From assembly GCA_963757815.1 (NCBI GenBank), contig CAVWSN010000029.1:1-64000 (forward strand): DNA of 64,000 nt. The letters are read 5' to 3'. Positions 1-9,034 of the stretch are shown one piece after another. Position 1 is the stretch's first letter; every line of letters begins with the position of its first letter. The translations under genes were made by a program, and so were the position numbers. A model generated the notes under the pieces. That model had not been told where the DNA came from and searched no databases. It was given only the letters and a program-made list of their open reading frames with translations. The DNA comes from JACVRW01 sp963757815 (lineage in GTDB: Bacteria > Actinomycetota > Thermoleophilia > Solirubrobacterales > Thermoleophilaceae).

Positions 1-464
1 CCGCGCAGCGGGTCGCGCAGCATCTGCAGCACGTAGCCCATCACGACGAGGTCGAACTCGCCGACCTCGGCCGGGTCGAGCTCGTAGACGTTCAGGTCGC
101 GCAGCTCCATGCGCGAGCCGAGCAGCTCGGCCGCGAGCGCGAAGTTCCGCTCCGAGGCGCGCCGGTACCGGGCGCCGCGCAACCGGTCGGCGACGAAGTG
201 GTCTAGCCGCGTCGCGTCGAGTACGTCGCTCGCCACGACCTCGCCCGCCCCGCGGCGCTCGAGCTCAAACGCCCAGAAGCCGTCCATCGTCCCGATGTCA
301 AGGCAGCGCATGCCGGCGATCGACGGCGGCCACGGCAGCCGCTCGGCGGTGGCCCGCAGATCCCAGCCGCCGGGCGTGACGACGCCCGGTGCGACCTCGA
401 TCGTGTGCCACCAATCGAGCCCAGCGACGCGCGCTCGCGCGGCGTCAGCGTCCGTCGTCGCCAT
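1..464 (-). CDS. Class I SAM-dependent methyltransferase, partial (cut by left edge)
   Basis: About 154 N-terminal residues are visible; the C-terminus lies outside the window. The SAM-binding motif I reads LDIGTMDGFWAFELERRGA, followed by an acidic residue at the end of strand 2 (ASDVLD) and a motif IV-like stretch FDLVVMGYVLQML. This layout resembles the methyltransferase fold of the CmoB/DUF1698 type, but the substrate cannot be read from the sequence. The ATG at 462-464 overlaps the 3' end of atpC by 20 nt, so it may be co-transcribed with the ATP synthase operon. There is no reason to think it acts on that enzyme. Fold assignment is firm; function is not. Confidence 0.8.
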   Translation of the reverse strand, partial: MATTDADAARARVAGLDWWHTIEVAPGVVTPGGWDLRATAERLPWPPSIAGMRCLDIGTMDGFWAFELERRGAGEVVASDVLDATRLDHFVADRLRGARYRRASERNFALAAELLGSRMELRDLNVYELDPAEVGEFDLVVMGYVLQMLRDPLR

Positions 465-882
465 CCCGCGGGTTAACGGAGCCGACCTCGAGGAACGCCT
501 CGTAGCGCTTGACCTCACGCTCTGCGCGGGCACGCTCCTCCGAGTCCTCCTCGGCCCGCTCGACCGCCTCGCGGGCCTCCCGCAGCCGCGACTCGAAGGC
601 GCCGCGGTCGATGTCGTCGGGAGCTATCGCATCCTCCACGAGCACCAGCGCGCGGTTGTCCACCACCTGCAGGTAGCCCTCGCCCTGGGCGAAGCGCACC
701 ACGTCGGACTCGGACTTGTAGAGCCGCAGCTCGGTCGGCTCGAGGATCGCCATCAGCGGCGCGTGGTGCGCGAGGATGCCGATCGAGCCGGTCGTGGTCC
801 GGGTGGAGACCATCTCCACCTCGTCCGCGAAGACCTGCCCCTCCGGGGTCAGGACCTCGACGGGGAAGGCAGAACGCGCCAC
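445..882 (-). CDS. atpC: F1Fo ATP synthase epsilon subunit
   Basis: Encodes 145 residues, the usual length for the F1 epsilon subunit, which links the gamma shaft to the c-ring and can inhibit ATP hydrolysis. The N-terminal beta-sandwich carries the family pattern VEVLTPEGQVFADEVEMV and GSIGILAHHAPLMAIL. The C-terminal part is a charged helical pair (REAREAVERAEEDSEERA). The GTG start overlaps the atpD stop by 1 nt, and it is the last ATP synthase gene of the operon. Start choice is supported by that coupling. Confidence 0.95.
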   Translation of the reverse strand: MARSAFPVEVLTPEGQVFADEVEMVSTRTTTGSIGILAHHAPLMAILEPTELRLYKSESDVVRFAQGEGYLQVVDNRALVLVEDAIAPDDIDRGAFESRLREAREAVERAEEDSEERARAEREVKRYEAFLEVGSVNPRDGDDGR

Positions 883-2429
883 TAGGCGTCTTCCTCCTCG
901 GCGCGCGTCCCGGTGTCCTCGCCCGCCTCGGCCTCGGCGTCGGCCTCGCCCTCGCGGGCATCCTCCGGCTCGGCCTCCCCACGGGCGCCGCGCGCGGCCT
1001 CCACGACCTCGTCGATCGTCCCCTTCAGCAGGAACGCGCGCTCGGGGATGTCGTCGTGCTTGCCCTCGATGATCTCCCTGAAGGAGCGCACGGTCTCCTC
1101 GACCGGCACGTACTTCCCGTCGAGGCCGGTGAAGGCGGTCGCGACGAAGAACGGCTGCGAGAGGAAGCGCTCGACCTTGCGCGCGCGCTGCACGGTGAGC
1201 CGGTCCTCGTCCGAGAGCTCGTCGATTCCGAGGATGGCGATGATGTCCTGGAGCTCCTTGTAGCGCTGCAGGATCTCGCGAACGGAGTTGGCGACCCGGA
1301 AATGCTCCTCGCCGACGATGTCGGCCTTGAGGATCGTCGAGGTCGAGTCGAGCGGATCGACCGCCGGGTAGATGCCCTTCTCGGAGATCGCGCGGGAGAG
1401 CGTCGTCGTGGCGTTCAGGTGCGCGAACACCGAGGCCGGGGCCGGGTCGGTGAGGTCGTCGGCCGGCACATAGATGGCCTGGATCGAGGTGACCGAGCCC
1501 TGGCGGGTGGAGGTGATCCGCTCCTGCAGCTGGCCCATCTCGGTCTCGAGCGTCGGCTGGTAGCCCACCTGCGAGGGCATCCGCCCGAGCAGCGCCGAGA
1601 CCTCCGAGCCCGCCTGCACGAAGCGGAAGATGTTGTCGATGAAGAGCAGCACGTCCTGGCCGCCCTGCTCGCGAAAGTACTCCGCCATCGTCAGGCCCGA
1701 GAGCGCCACGCGCATGCGCGCGCCGGGCGGCTCGTTCATCTGCCCGAACACGAGCATGGTCTTGTCGATCACGCCCGACTCGGTCATCTCGAGCCAGAGG
1801 TCGTTGCCCTCGCGGGAGCGCTCGCCCACGCCGCAGAAGGCCGACAGGCCCTCGTGCTCCTCGGCGATCGAGCGGATCAGCTCCTGGATCAGCACGGTCT
1901 TGCCGACTCCGGCGCCGCCGAACAGGCCGACCTTGCCGCCCTTCGGGTAGGGGGCGAGCAGGTCGATCACCTTGATGCCGGTCTCGAGGATCTCGCGGGT
2001 CGGCGTCAGGTCCTCGACGCTCGGGGCGGGCCGGTGGATGGGCCAGCGCTCCTCGACCTTTACCTCGCCCGCCTCATCGATCGGATCGCCGAGCAAATTG
2101 AAGATCCGGCCCAGAACCACGTTGCCGACCGGCACGGTGATCGGGCCACCGGTGTCGACGACCTTCACGCCGCGCGAGAGGCCGTCGGTGGCGTCCATGG
2201 CGACCGCGCGCACGCGGTCGTCGCCGAGGTGCTGCTGCACCTCGAGCACGAGGCGGGTGGCATTGCCCTCCTCGCTGGCCGCCTCGAGCTCGATCTCGAG
2301 CGCGTTGTAGATCTCCGGCAGGTCGCCCGGGAAGGCGACCTCGACGACCACGCCCTGGACCTCCTCGACGGTCCCAACGTTGCCCTCGGTCCTGCGCTGC
2401 TCCTCGGTGATCTGCGTTGCGGCTTCCAT
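882..2429 (-). CDS. atpD: F1Fo ATP synthase beta subunit (catalytic)
   Basis: Encodes 515 residues with the catalytic Walker A motif GGAGVGKT near residue 170, the catalytic glutamate context GVGERSREGNDLW, the Walker B region VLLFIDNIFRF and the DELSDED loop close to the C-terminal domain. It forms the catalytic sites of F1 at the membrane's cytoplasmic face. The C-terminus carries an unusual 35-residue tail rich in Glu, Asp and Ala (for example EAEAGEDTGTRAEEEDA) beyond the normal family end. Gene order atpG-atpD-atpC is standard. The ATG lies 18 nt downstream of the atpG stop. Confidence 0.97.
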   Translation of the reverse strand: MEAATQITEEQRRTEGNVGTVEEVQGVVVEVAFPGDLPEIYNALEIELEAASEEGNATRLVLEVQQHLGDDRVRAVAMDATDGLSRGVKVVDTGGPITVPVGNVVLGRIFNLLGDPIDEAGEVKVEERWPIHRPAPSVEDLTPTREILETGIKVIDLLAPYPKGGKVGLFGGAGVGKTVLIQELIRSIAEEHEGLSAFCGVGERSREGNDLWLEMTESGVIDKTMLVFGQMNEPPGARMRVALSGLTMAEYFREQGGQDVLLFIDNIFRFVQAGSEVSALLGRMPSQVGYQPTLETEMGQLQERITSTRQGSVTSIQAIYVPADDLTDPAPASVFAHLNATTTLSRAISEKGIYPAVDPLDSTSTILKADIVGEEHFRVANSVREILQRYKELQDIIAILGIDELSDEDRLTVQRARKVERFLSQPFFVATAFTGLDGKYVPVEETVRSFREIIEGKHDDIPERAFLLKGTIDEVVEAARGARGEAEPEDAREGEADAEAEAGEDTGTRAEEEDA

Positions 2430-2447
2430 TCAGTCTCCCAATTCGAA

Positions 2448-3353
2448 TCATCGAAGTCCTTCAGCTCCGGCCACGACCTCCATGATCTCCTGCGTAATCT
2501 CCGCCTGGCGCTGGCGGTTGGCGGCGAGAGTCAGGTCGTCGATCAGCTCACCCGCGTTGTCCGACGCGTTGCGCATGGCACTCATGCGGGCGCCGTGCTC
2601 GGACGCCGTCGACTCGAGCAGCGCCCTGTAGATCGAGATCTCCACGTAGTCGGGCACGAGCCGGGCGAGGATCTCCTCGGGGTCCGGCTCGTAGATCCAG
2701 AGGGAGCGCGAGTGCTCCGCGCGCTCCTCGTCGCCCTCTTCCTCTTCCTCCTCGGTGATGACGTCGGCCTGCTGAAGCGGCAGCAGCGTCTCCTCCCGGA
2801 CCTCCTGGCGGATCGGAGAGATGTAGCCGTTGTAGATGACCTCGACGCGGTCGACCTTGTCGTCCACGTAGGCCGCCGTCAGTCCGTCGGCCACGGCGCG
2901 CGCGTCGGCGAAAGCCGGACGGTCGGTGAAGCCCGTCCAGGAGGCGTCCAGATCCAGCTGGCGGAACTCGAGCGACGAGACGCCCCGGCGCCCGACGGCG
3001 TACCAGAGGATCTCCTTGCCGTCTGCCCGGAGCTCCGCGGCGCGCCGGTTGCCCGCGCGCACGATCTGCGAGTTGAAGGGGCCGGCGAGGCCGCGGTCAC
3101 CGGTGATGAGCAGGATGCCCACCGTCCTGACCTCGTCCTTCTCCTGAAGGACCGGCAGGTGCGGGATGTTCTCGGCGGCCTGCGAGGCGCGGGCCGTCAT
3201 CCGCCGGATCGCGTCCGCGTACGGACGCAGGTGCTCGATCCGCTGCTCCGCGCGACGCAGCCGCGCGGCAGAGATCATCTCCATCGCGCGCGTGATCTTG
3301 CGGACGTTCTTGACCGATGCGATGCGGCCGCGGATGTCCTTCAGGTTCGCCAT
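2448..3353 (-). CDS. atpG: F1Fo ATP synthase gamma subunit
   Basis: Encodes 301 residues. The N-terminal coiled-coil helix begins MANLKDIRGRIASVKNVRKI and the C-terminal helix carries RNASDNAGELIDDLTLAANR, both diagnostic of the rotating central shaft. A very acidic run (TEEEEEEGDEERAEHS) sits around residue 200, where many family members have only a short loop. Its ATG follows directly after the TAG that I infer to be the real end of atpA at 3354-3356. It stays in the standard H-A-G-D-C order. Confidence 0.96.
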   Translation of the reverse strand: MANLKDIRGRIASVKNVRKITRAMEMISAARLRRAEQRIEHLRPYADAIRRMTARASQAAENIPHLPVLQEKDEVRTVGILLITGDRGLAGPFNSQIVRAGNRRAAELRADGKEILWYAVGRRGVSSLEFRQLDLDASWTGFTDRPAFADARAVADGLTAAYVDDKVDRVEVIYNGYISPIRQEVREETLLPLQQADVITEEEEEEGDEERAEHSRSLWIYEPDPEEILARLVPDYVEISIYRALLESTASEHGARMSAMRNASDNAGELIDDLTLAANRQRQAEITQEIMEVVAGAEGLR

Positions 3354-5040
3354 CTAGGCGCGTGCAGCCTCCTGCTGCTCGCTCTCGGCCTCGGAATCGT
3401 CTCCGCCGGGCTCGCCGCCATCGCCCTCCGCGCCGGCGCGGTCGGCCTCCGTGCGCCTCCCGCTCGCGCTCCTCCCTCGTCACGATGCGCTCGGACTCGC
3501 CCTCCTCGATCGGATTGCCCTCGGCGTCGAAGTCGGGCCCGAAGTCATCGATCGACTCAGCGATTGCGTCGCCGAGCTCGGACTCGATCGAGTCGTCCCA
3601 CTCGCCCTCGCGGAGCTTCTCCATCAGCGGCTGGTGCTCGGCGTGCAGGCGCTGGAGCATCGCCTCGTGGAAATCCTTGATGCGCTCGACCTTGATCCGG
3701 TCGAGATAGCCGCCGGTGCCGGAGAAGATCGCGGCCACCTGGTCCTCGATCTGCCACGGGCTGCGCTCGTCCTGGTTGAGCGCCTCGACGAGCCGCGCTC
3801 CGCGGTTGAGCGTCGCCTGCGTGTCGGCGTCGAGGTCCGAGCCAAACTGCGCGAACGCCTCGAGCTCGCGGTACTGGGAGAGCTCGAGCCGCAGCCTGCC
3901 GGCCACCTTGCGCATCGGCGTGGTCTGCGCCGAGCCGCCGACGCGCGACACCGAGATGCCGACGTTGATGGCGGGACGGACGCCCGAGCGGAACAGGTCG
4001 GCCTCGAGGAAGATCTGGCCGTCCGTGATCGAGATGACGTTCGTCGGGATGTACGCCGACACGTCGCCGGCCTGCGTCTCGATGATCGGCAGCGCCGTGA
4101 GGGAGCCGCCGCCGAGCTCGTCGTTCAGCTTGACCGCCCGCTCGAGCAGCCGCGAATGGAGGTAGAAGACGTCACCCGGGTAGGCCTCACGGCCGGGCGG
4201 GCGCCGCAGCAGCAGCGACATCTGGCGGTACGCGTAGGCGTGCTTGGTGAGGTCGTCGTAGATGGCCAGCGCGTGCTGCCCGTTGTAGAGGAAGTGCTCG
4301 CCCATCGCGCAACCCGCGTACGGGGCCAGGAACTTGATCGGGGCCGCCTCGTCGGCGGGGGCGGCGACGATGATCGTGTGGTCGAGCGCGCCGTTGTCGT
4401 CGAGCTGCTGGGCCACTTCGACGACGGTGGACATGCGCTGCCCGATCGCGACGTAGATGCAGACCAGGTCCTGGCCCTTGTTGTTGATGATCGTGTCGAT
4501 GCAGATCGACGTCTTGCCGGTCTGGCGGTCGCCGATGATCAGCTCCCGCTGACCGCGCCCGACGTTCGTCATGGCGTCGATGGGCTTGATGCCGGTGAGC
4601 ATCGGCTCCTTCACGGGCTGGCGCTGGACGACGCCGGGTGCCTTGAACTCGACCGGGCGGATCTGGGTCGTATTGATGTCGCCCTTGCCGTCGAGCGGGT
4701 TGCCGAGCGGGTCGACGATGCGGCCGAGCAGCTCCTCGCCTACGGGCACCTCCATCAGGCGGCCCGTGCGCTTGACCTGGTCGCCCTCCTCGATCCTGTC
4801 CCACTCTCCGAACAGCACGGCGCCGACGTTGTCGGACTCGAGGTTGAGCGCGAGGCCGGTCACGTCGTGCGGGAGTTCGAGCAGCTCCAAGGACATGCAG
4901 TTGTCGAGTCCGTGCACGCGCGAGATGCCGTCGGCGATCGACAGGACCGTGCCGACCTCCGAGAGGTCGGCGCCGCCGTCCTCGAGCCCCTCGATGCGCT
5001 GCTTGAGGATGCTGGTGATCTCGTCTGGCTTGATCTGCAC
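3354..5040 (-). CDS. atpA: F1Fo ATP synthase alpha subunit, with a frame break in its acidic tail
   Basis: The nucleotide-binding non-catalytic F1 subunit. Walker A reads GDRQTGKTS near residue 170, with conserved VSRVGGSAQT and GTGGYLDRI further on. The core is intact. After about 530 residues the frame shifts between roughly 3445 and 3465. In the original frame translation runs on into atpG as a basic, unrelated peptide ending at 3097. Dropping one base gives an acidic tail (EADRAGAEGDGGEPGG, then SEAESEQQEAARA) and a TAG at 3354-3356, exactly before the atpG ATG, for about 561 residues. I take the shifted frame as correct. GTG start at 5040. Confidence 0.93.
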
Positions 5041-5052
5041 TTCGGCTTCTCC

Positions 5053-5586
5053 TTAGGTGGCCTTGGCCACCTGCTTGCGTAGCTGTTCAAGTCTGTTGCG
5101 GACGGTGGCGTCAAGCACCAGGTTCCCGACACGCACCACGAGCCCGCCCAGCACGTCGGGGTCGACGCTGCTCGAGAGCTCGACGCGCTGCCCGGTCTGC
5201 TGCTCGATCTCCCGGCCGATGTCCTCGACGATGCCTTGGTCGAGCTCGACCGCGCTCGTCACCGTTACCGGCAGCAGCTTGTTCTCCTCCCGCCACATCG
5301 CGTCGAACTCGCTCCGGATCCGGAACAGGGCCGGCATCCGGTGGCGCTCGGCGAGCAGCTCGAGGAAGTTGAACAGGCGCGGGTCGGCGTCCTCCACGAT
5401 GCGCTCGATCCCCTGCTTCTTCTCCTCGGACGAAAAGTAGGGCGAGAACAGGAAGACCTGCAGGTTGCGCTCGCTGCTCAGCGCCTCGGCGAACTCGCCG
5501 AGCTCATCGTGGACGCGGTCGAGCACGCCGTTCTCCTTGGCGGCCTCGAACAGCGCACGCGAGTAGACCTCGGCGATCTCTTCCAC
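5053..5586 (-). CDS. atpH: F1Fo ATP synthase delta subunit
   Basis: Encodes 177 residues, normal for the OSCP/delta subunit that joins the b stalk to the top of F1. The start EEIAEVYSRALFEAAKENG is the typical delta N-terminus, and the C-terminal portion has the family pattern DPDVLGGLVVRVGNLVLDA. GTG start; overlaps the atpF stop by 1 nt and lies 12 nt before atpA. No anomalies seen. Confidence 0.94.
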   Translation of the reverse strand: MEEIAEVYSRALFEAAKENGVLDRVHDELGEFAEALSSERNLQVFLFSPYFSSEEKKQGIERIVEDADPRLFNFLELLAERHRMPALFRIRSEFDAMWREENKLLPVTVTSAVELDQGIVEDIGREIEQQTGQRVELSSSVDPDVLGGLVVRVGNLVLDATVRNRLEQLRKQVAKAT

Positions 5587-6188
5587 TAGTTCCGGCTTCC
5601 TTCCTTGCCGGCCAGGGTGGAGAAGTCGACCTCGCGGAGCGCGTCCTCGATCAGGCGGCGGTGATCCTCTGGCGTGAGCGACTTGCGCGTGACCTTCTCG
5701 GTCGCGACGACGGTGAGGTTGGCGACCTCCTTGCGAATCTCTTCCAGCGCGCGCCTGGTCTCCGCCTCGATATCGCGCCGGGTGGCCGCGAGCAGCTCCT
5801 CGCGCTGCTTACCGGCGTCGGCCTTGGCGCTGTCGGCAAGCGAGTCGGCGGCCTTGCGCGCGCGAGCGGTGATGTCCTCGGCCTGCTCGCGGGCCTCCTT
5901 CAGGCGGGCGCGGTACTCCTCGAGCAGCTCGTCGGCATCCTGCTTGGCCTTGGCGGCGTCGTCGAGCGACTTCTCGATCGTCAGCCGGCGCCTGTCGAGC
6001 GCCTCCGCGATGCGCGGGAAGGCGAGCTTGTTGAGGAGGAACAGCGTGACGCCGAATGCGAGCAGCGTCCAGATCATCAGCCCGACGTTGGGGCTGACGA
6101 GGAAGCTGCCGCCCTCGTCCTCGCCGCCACCCTCGGTGGTCTCCTGGGCGATCAGGAGGAAGCTCGCGATGTCGCCGATGAAGTCCAT
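5586..6188 (-). CDS. atpF: F1Fo ATP synthase b subunit
   Basis: Encodes 200 residues. A single membrane helix (VGLMIWTLLAFGVTLFLLNK, about residues 34-53) is followed by a long charged coiled coil typical of the peripheral stalk. The N-terminal 33 residues are longer than usual, with an extra hydrophobic stretch and an acidic Gly-rich stretch (TTEGGGEDEGGS) before the helix. Lies between atpE and atpH as expected. Confidence 0.93.
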   Translation of the reverse strand: MDFIGDIASFLLIAQETTEGGGEDEGGSFLVSPNVGLMIWTLLAFGVTLFLLNKLAFPRIAEALDRRRLTIEKSLDDAAKAKQDADELLEEYRARLKEAREQAEDITARARKAADSLADSAKADAGKQREELLAATRRDIEAETRRALEEIRKEVANLTVVATEKVTRKSLTPEDHRRLIEDALREVDFSTLAGKEGSRN

Positions 6189-6195
6189 TCGCGGC

Positions 6196-6462
6196 CTAGA
6201 GGAAGAAGGCGATCAGGCCGAAGATGAACGCGTAGAAGACGATCGCCTCGGTGAGGGCGAAGCCGAGCCACTGGATGCTCGTGATCTCCTCGCGCATCTC
6301 GGGCTGGCGCGTGACCGACTCGATCACCTTGCCGAAGATGTACCCGACGCCGATGCCCGGGCCGATCGTGCCGAGGCCGGCGCCGACGCCGAGCGCGATC
6401 GCCTTGAGGCCGTCGGTCGGGTCGGCCGCCTGGGCGATGGGGAGTAGCACTGCAAGGTCCAT
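6196..6462 (-). CDS. atpE: F1Fo ATP synthase c subunit (proteolipid)
   Basis: Encodes 88 residues forming a two-helix hairpin. The first helix has the glycine-rich packing pattern GVGAGLGTIGPGIGVGYIFG, the loop carries the RQPE motif that contacts gamma and epsilon, and the second helix holds the ion-binding glutamate in GFALTEAIVFYAF. The residue after that glutamate is Ala, and the first helix has Val rather than Gln at the coordinating position. That points to proton rather than sodium coupling. An Ala/Gln-rich N-terminus (LPIAQAADPTDG) precedes helix 1. Confidence 0.95.
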   Translation of the reverse strand: MDLAVLLPIAQAADPTDGLKAIALGVGAGLGTIGPGIGVGYIFGKVIESVTRQPEMREEITSIQWLGFALTEAIVFYAFIFGLIAFFL

Positions 6463-6471
6463 TCGTCCTCC

Positions 6472-7434
6472 TTAGTGACCTCCGGCGCTTGCCTCGCCGA
6501 AGTAGATGGATGTGAGCGTGGCGAAGATGAAGGCCTGCAGCGTGGCGATCAGCCCCACCTCGAGCGTGAAGAAGGCAACGGCTATCGGCAGAGTGATCCA
6601 GCCGAGCGCCGTGATGCCGAGCAGCACGGCGAGCCCGCCGCCCATGAACAGGATCAGCAGGTGGCCGGCCAGGATGTTCGCGAAGAGTCGAACGGAGAGC
6701 GAGATGATCCGCATGAACTGGGAGATCACCTCGATGAAGAAGATCGGCACGGCCGCCGCGCCGGACACGCCGGCCGGCAGCCAGCTCTTCACGTACTTGA
6801 TGAACCCGTGCTTGCGGATGCCCTCGGCCTGATAGAGGAAGAACACCGTGAGCGTGAGCACGAGCGGGATCGAGAGGTTGGCGGTCGCCGCGTAGAGCGC
6901 GAAGGCCGGGAAGTCGATGCCGAAGATGTCGATCGTCTCGTGGTCGTTCACCGGCAGCGGGATGTAGCCGAGCATGTTCGAGAACCAGATGAAGAAGAAC
7001 AGCGTGGCGACGAACGGGAACCACTTGGCGGCCGCCTCGGCCGACATGTTGTTCCGGGCGATCTGCGTATAGGTGAGGTCGTACGCCCCCTCGACGATCA
7101 CCTGCGTGCGGTTCGGCTTCTGCTGCATCCGCTTGGCGATCAGGACCATCGTGGCGCTCGTGAGGATGCAGCCGAGCAGCAGGTAGAGGGTGGCCTTGTT
7201 GAACGAGAGGTCGAGACCGCCGATCTTGATCTCGATCCAGGGATCGAGCTTGAACTCGTCCTGCGGCTTGAACTCCTCGTTCTTGCCATCCGAGCCGAAG
7301 ATGGCGTAGAGCAGGATCGCCACCCCGAGGTAGATGCCGAGGCCGATCAGCACCTTTGCCCTCGTGCTCAGGCCGCCCTGCTCGGGCGTGGTGCCCCCCT
7401 GCTCGGGTGGCGCCGTGGCGGCGGAGGCGGTCAT
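6472..7434 (-). CDS. atpB: F1Fo ATP synthase a subunit
   Basis: Encodes 320 residues from the ATG at 7434, which overlaps the stop of the upstream AtpI-like gene (ATGA). The essential arginine lies in ISLSVRLFANILAGHLLIL, and the last helix carries TLEVGLIATLQAFIFATL, both hallmarks of the stator half-channel subunit. Several membrane helices are evident. A cytoplasmic N-terminus of about 30 residues contains a short repeat (PPEQGGTTPEQGG). Confidence 0.95.
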   Translation of the reverse strand: MTASAATAPPEQGGTTPEQGGLSTRAKVLIGLGIYLGVAILLYAIFGSDGKNEEFKPQDEFKLDPWIEIKIGGLDLSFNKATLYLLLGCILTSATMVLIAKRMQQKPNRTQVIVEGAYDLTYTQIARNNMSAEAAAKWFPFVATLFFFIWFSNMLGYIPLPVNDHETIDIFGIDFPAFALYAATANLSIPLVLTLTVFFLYQAEGIRKHGFIKYVKSWLPAGVSGAAAVPIFFIEVISQFMRIISLSVRLFANILAGHLLILFMGGGLAVLLGITALGWITLPIAVAFFTLEVGLIATLQAFIFATLTSIYFGEASAGGH

Positions 7435-7827
7435 GGGCGCTCCTGCTCGAAGGGTCGCGTCATCAGCTGGGACGTGAAGTAGAACGTAAACAGGGTGATC
7501 GAGAGGATCGCGGCCGACAGCCCCGCCTCGCGCTCGCTCAGCCCGACGACGAAGATCGAACCGGCGACGATCCAGCCGCGCGCGATCATCGAGCCGGTCA
7601 TGAGGCCCGGCCACTGTACGCGGATCACCCGACTCCTGCGCTCGCTTGGTGATCCCCGCGGCGATCAGGCGCTGAACGATCCAGCCCACCGCGGCACCGG
7701 CCCAGCCGAGCAGCGGCAGGCCCGCCGCCACGAAGATGGGCAGCGCGAGGACGAGCACGATCAGATCGAGGTACCGCAACATGCGCAGCGGCATTTGACC
7801 GGATGCTTTCAAAGCGTGCGTCGTCAA
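7431..7827 (-). CDS. AtpI/AtpZ-like membrane protein at head of ATP synthase operon (one frame break)
   Basis: Two overlapping frames together form one protein of about 131 residues. The first frame gives a membrane segment (LDLIVLVLALPIFVAAGLPL) and continues to GDPRTVAG. The second resumes with LMTGSMIARGWIVAGSIFVV and ends with ITLFTFYFTSQLMTRPFEQERP. One extra base around 7604-7612, within the run ggcccgg, explains the break: 397 nt equals 132 codons plus one. Position and topology match the small AtpI-type proteins encoded ahead of atpB, which assist c-ring assembly or Mg uptake. The start may be the ATG 33 nt further in (MPLRML). Confidence 0.75.
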
Positions 7828-7979
7828 AGGGGTCTCCCGGGGGAGCGAAGGGCGGGCGGCTTGGGGTGCTCCCTACCGGGGTCAGGAAAGCTACATGAGT
7901 CGGCGACTTTGTGACTACTTTGTGACAGTTGGCTCGCCGGGTCGACAGAAAGCCTCGCCGCGCGCCGTTAACCAGTGAC
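7828..7979. promoter_or_regulatory. Divergent intergenic region with an 11-nt tandem repeat
   Basis: Separates the minus-strand ATP synthase operon from the plus-strand GH26-like gene, so promoters for both are expected here. It contains a tandem direct repeat, actttgtgact (7906-7916) followed immediately by actttgtgaca (7917-7927). Each copy contains the half-site TGTGAC. This could bind a regulator, but it is not a CRP palindrome. No confident -35/-10 pair could be assigned. Confidence 0.4.
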
Positions 7980-9005
7980 ATGGCCATGAACCTTCGTCCG
8001 CTCGTCATCTCGCTCTTCGTCCTTCTCGCCCTTCCCGCCGGCGCGGCCGCGGATCCCTTCACCGCTCCCGGGAACCAGGTCCTGTGGGGCGGTCAGGGCG
8101 GCTACAGCGCCGGCTCGATCGCGGACTTCACAGCGCAGTCGGGCAAGCACCCGGCCGTCTTCAACTACTTCATCTCCTGGCGGGCGTCCCAGCCGGACAT
8201 GCACTGGCTGTCGTTCCGGCTCGCCGACGCCACCCGGATGCGCTCGCGGGCGATGCTGTCGGTCTCGACCGACGACACCGGCCTCTCGCCCCGCGACCTC
8301 GCCCGCGGCGGGGGCGACGGCTTCCTCGTCGCGCTCTGCCGCCAGCTCGCGGAGCACGGCGGCATCACCTACCTGAGGCCGCTGTCCGAGATGAACAACG
8401 GCAACAACCCGTACTCGCCCTACGACCTCTCGGGACGCTCGCGCGGCGCGGCGTTCTCGACCTCCTGGTTCAAGAAGGCCTGGCGCCGTCTCGCCCTCAT
8501 CGTGCGCGGCGGCGACGTGGCGGAGATCGATGCGAAGCTGCGCGCGCTCGGCCTCCCGCCCGTGAAGACCGGTGCCGGGGAACTGCCCGAGCCGCCGGTG
8601 GCACTGATGTGGGTGCCGCTGTCGTTCGGCAACCCCGAGGTCGCCAAGAACCACCCGAAGCACTTCTGGCCCGGGGGCGCCTACGTCGACTGGGTCGGCA
8701 CCACGTGGTACTCGCCCTATCGCAACTCGAAGGCCATGAACAGCCTCTACAGCTACCCGAAGTGGCGCAGCAAGCCGTTCGCGTTCGCCGAGTGGGGCGT
8801 CTGGGGCGCCGACAGGGCGGACTTCGTCGGCCAGTTCTTCGGATTTCTGAAGAGCCACCCGCGGGTGCGGATGGCCGTCTACTACCAGTCGGCCTCGCTG
8901 AAGCCCGAGTTCCGCCTCTCGACCCACCCCGCCTCTCGCGCCGCCCTGAGGCGTGCGGTCGAGTGGCCTCGGCTCGCGGCATTCGCGCCCGAGCTCGCCC
9001 CGTAG
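7980..9005 (+). CDS. Secreted glycoside hydrolase, GH26 (beta-mannanase-like)
   Basis: Encodes 341 residues from the ATG at 7980; a second ATG two codons on is equally possible. A signal peptide is clear (LVISLFVLLALPAGAAA, cleavage near residue 23). The mature part has a TIM-barrel hydrolase layout. YLRPLSEMNNGNNPYS carries the acid/base Glu in the usual EMN context, and FAEWGVWG places the likely nucleophile Glu on a late strand. WYSPY near the active site also fits. Family members cleave beta-mannans or related beta-glycans outside the cell. The substrate here is not known. Confidence 0.78.
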   Translation: MAMNLRPLVISLFVLLALPAGAAADPFTAPGNQVLWGGQGGYSAGSIADFTAQSGKHPAVFNYFISWRASQPDMHWLSFRLADATRMRSRAMLSVSTDDTGLSPRDLARGGGDGFLVALCRQLAEHGGITYLRPLSEMNNGNNPYSPYDLSGRSRGAAFSTSWFKKAWRRLALIVRGGDVAEIDAKLRALGLPPVKTGAGELPEPPVALMWVPLSFGNPEVAKNHPKHFWPGGAYVDWVGTTWYSPYRNSKAMNSLYSYPKWRSKPFAFAEWGVWGADRADFVGQFFGFLKSHPRVRMAVYYQSASLKPEFRLSTHPASRAALRRAVEWPRLAAFAPELAP

Positions 9006-9034
9006 GAGAGGCGGTATCGCCAGAATGCCGGAGC

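Noticed and set aside
3097..3353. Continuation of atpA into atpG
   Set aside because: Basic, unrelated peptide created by a frame change; the shifted frame gives an acidic tail and a stop just before atpG.
1056..3680. An 874-residue plus-strand open frame opposite atpD/atpG
   Set aside because: Antisense shadow of the ATP synthase genes: Arg/Leu/Asp-rich mirror composition with no family match, typical of high-GC DNA.
3451..5082. A 543-residue plus-strand open frame opposite atpA
   Set aside because: Antisense shadow of a gene with a clear Walker A and alpha-subunit signatures.
7632..8062. A second gene overlapping the AtpI-like gene in another frame
   Set aside because: Basic shadow translation; the AtpI-like pieces join by a single-base correction.
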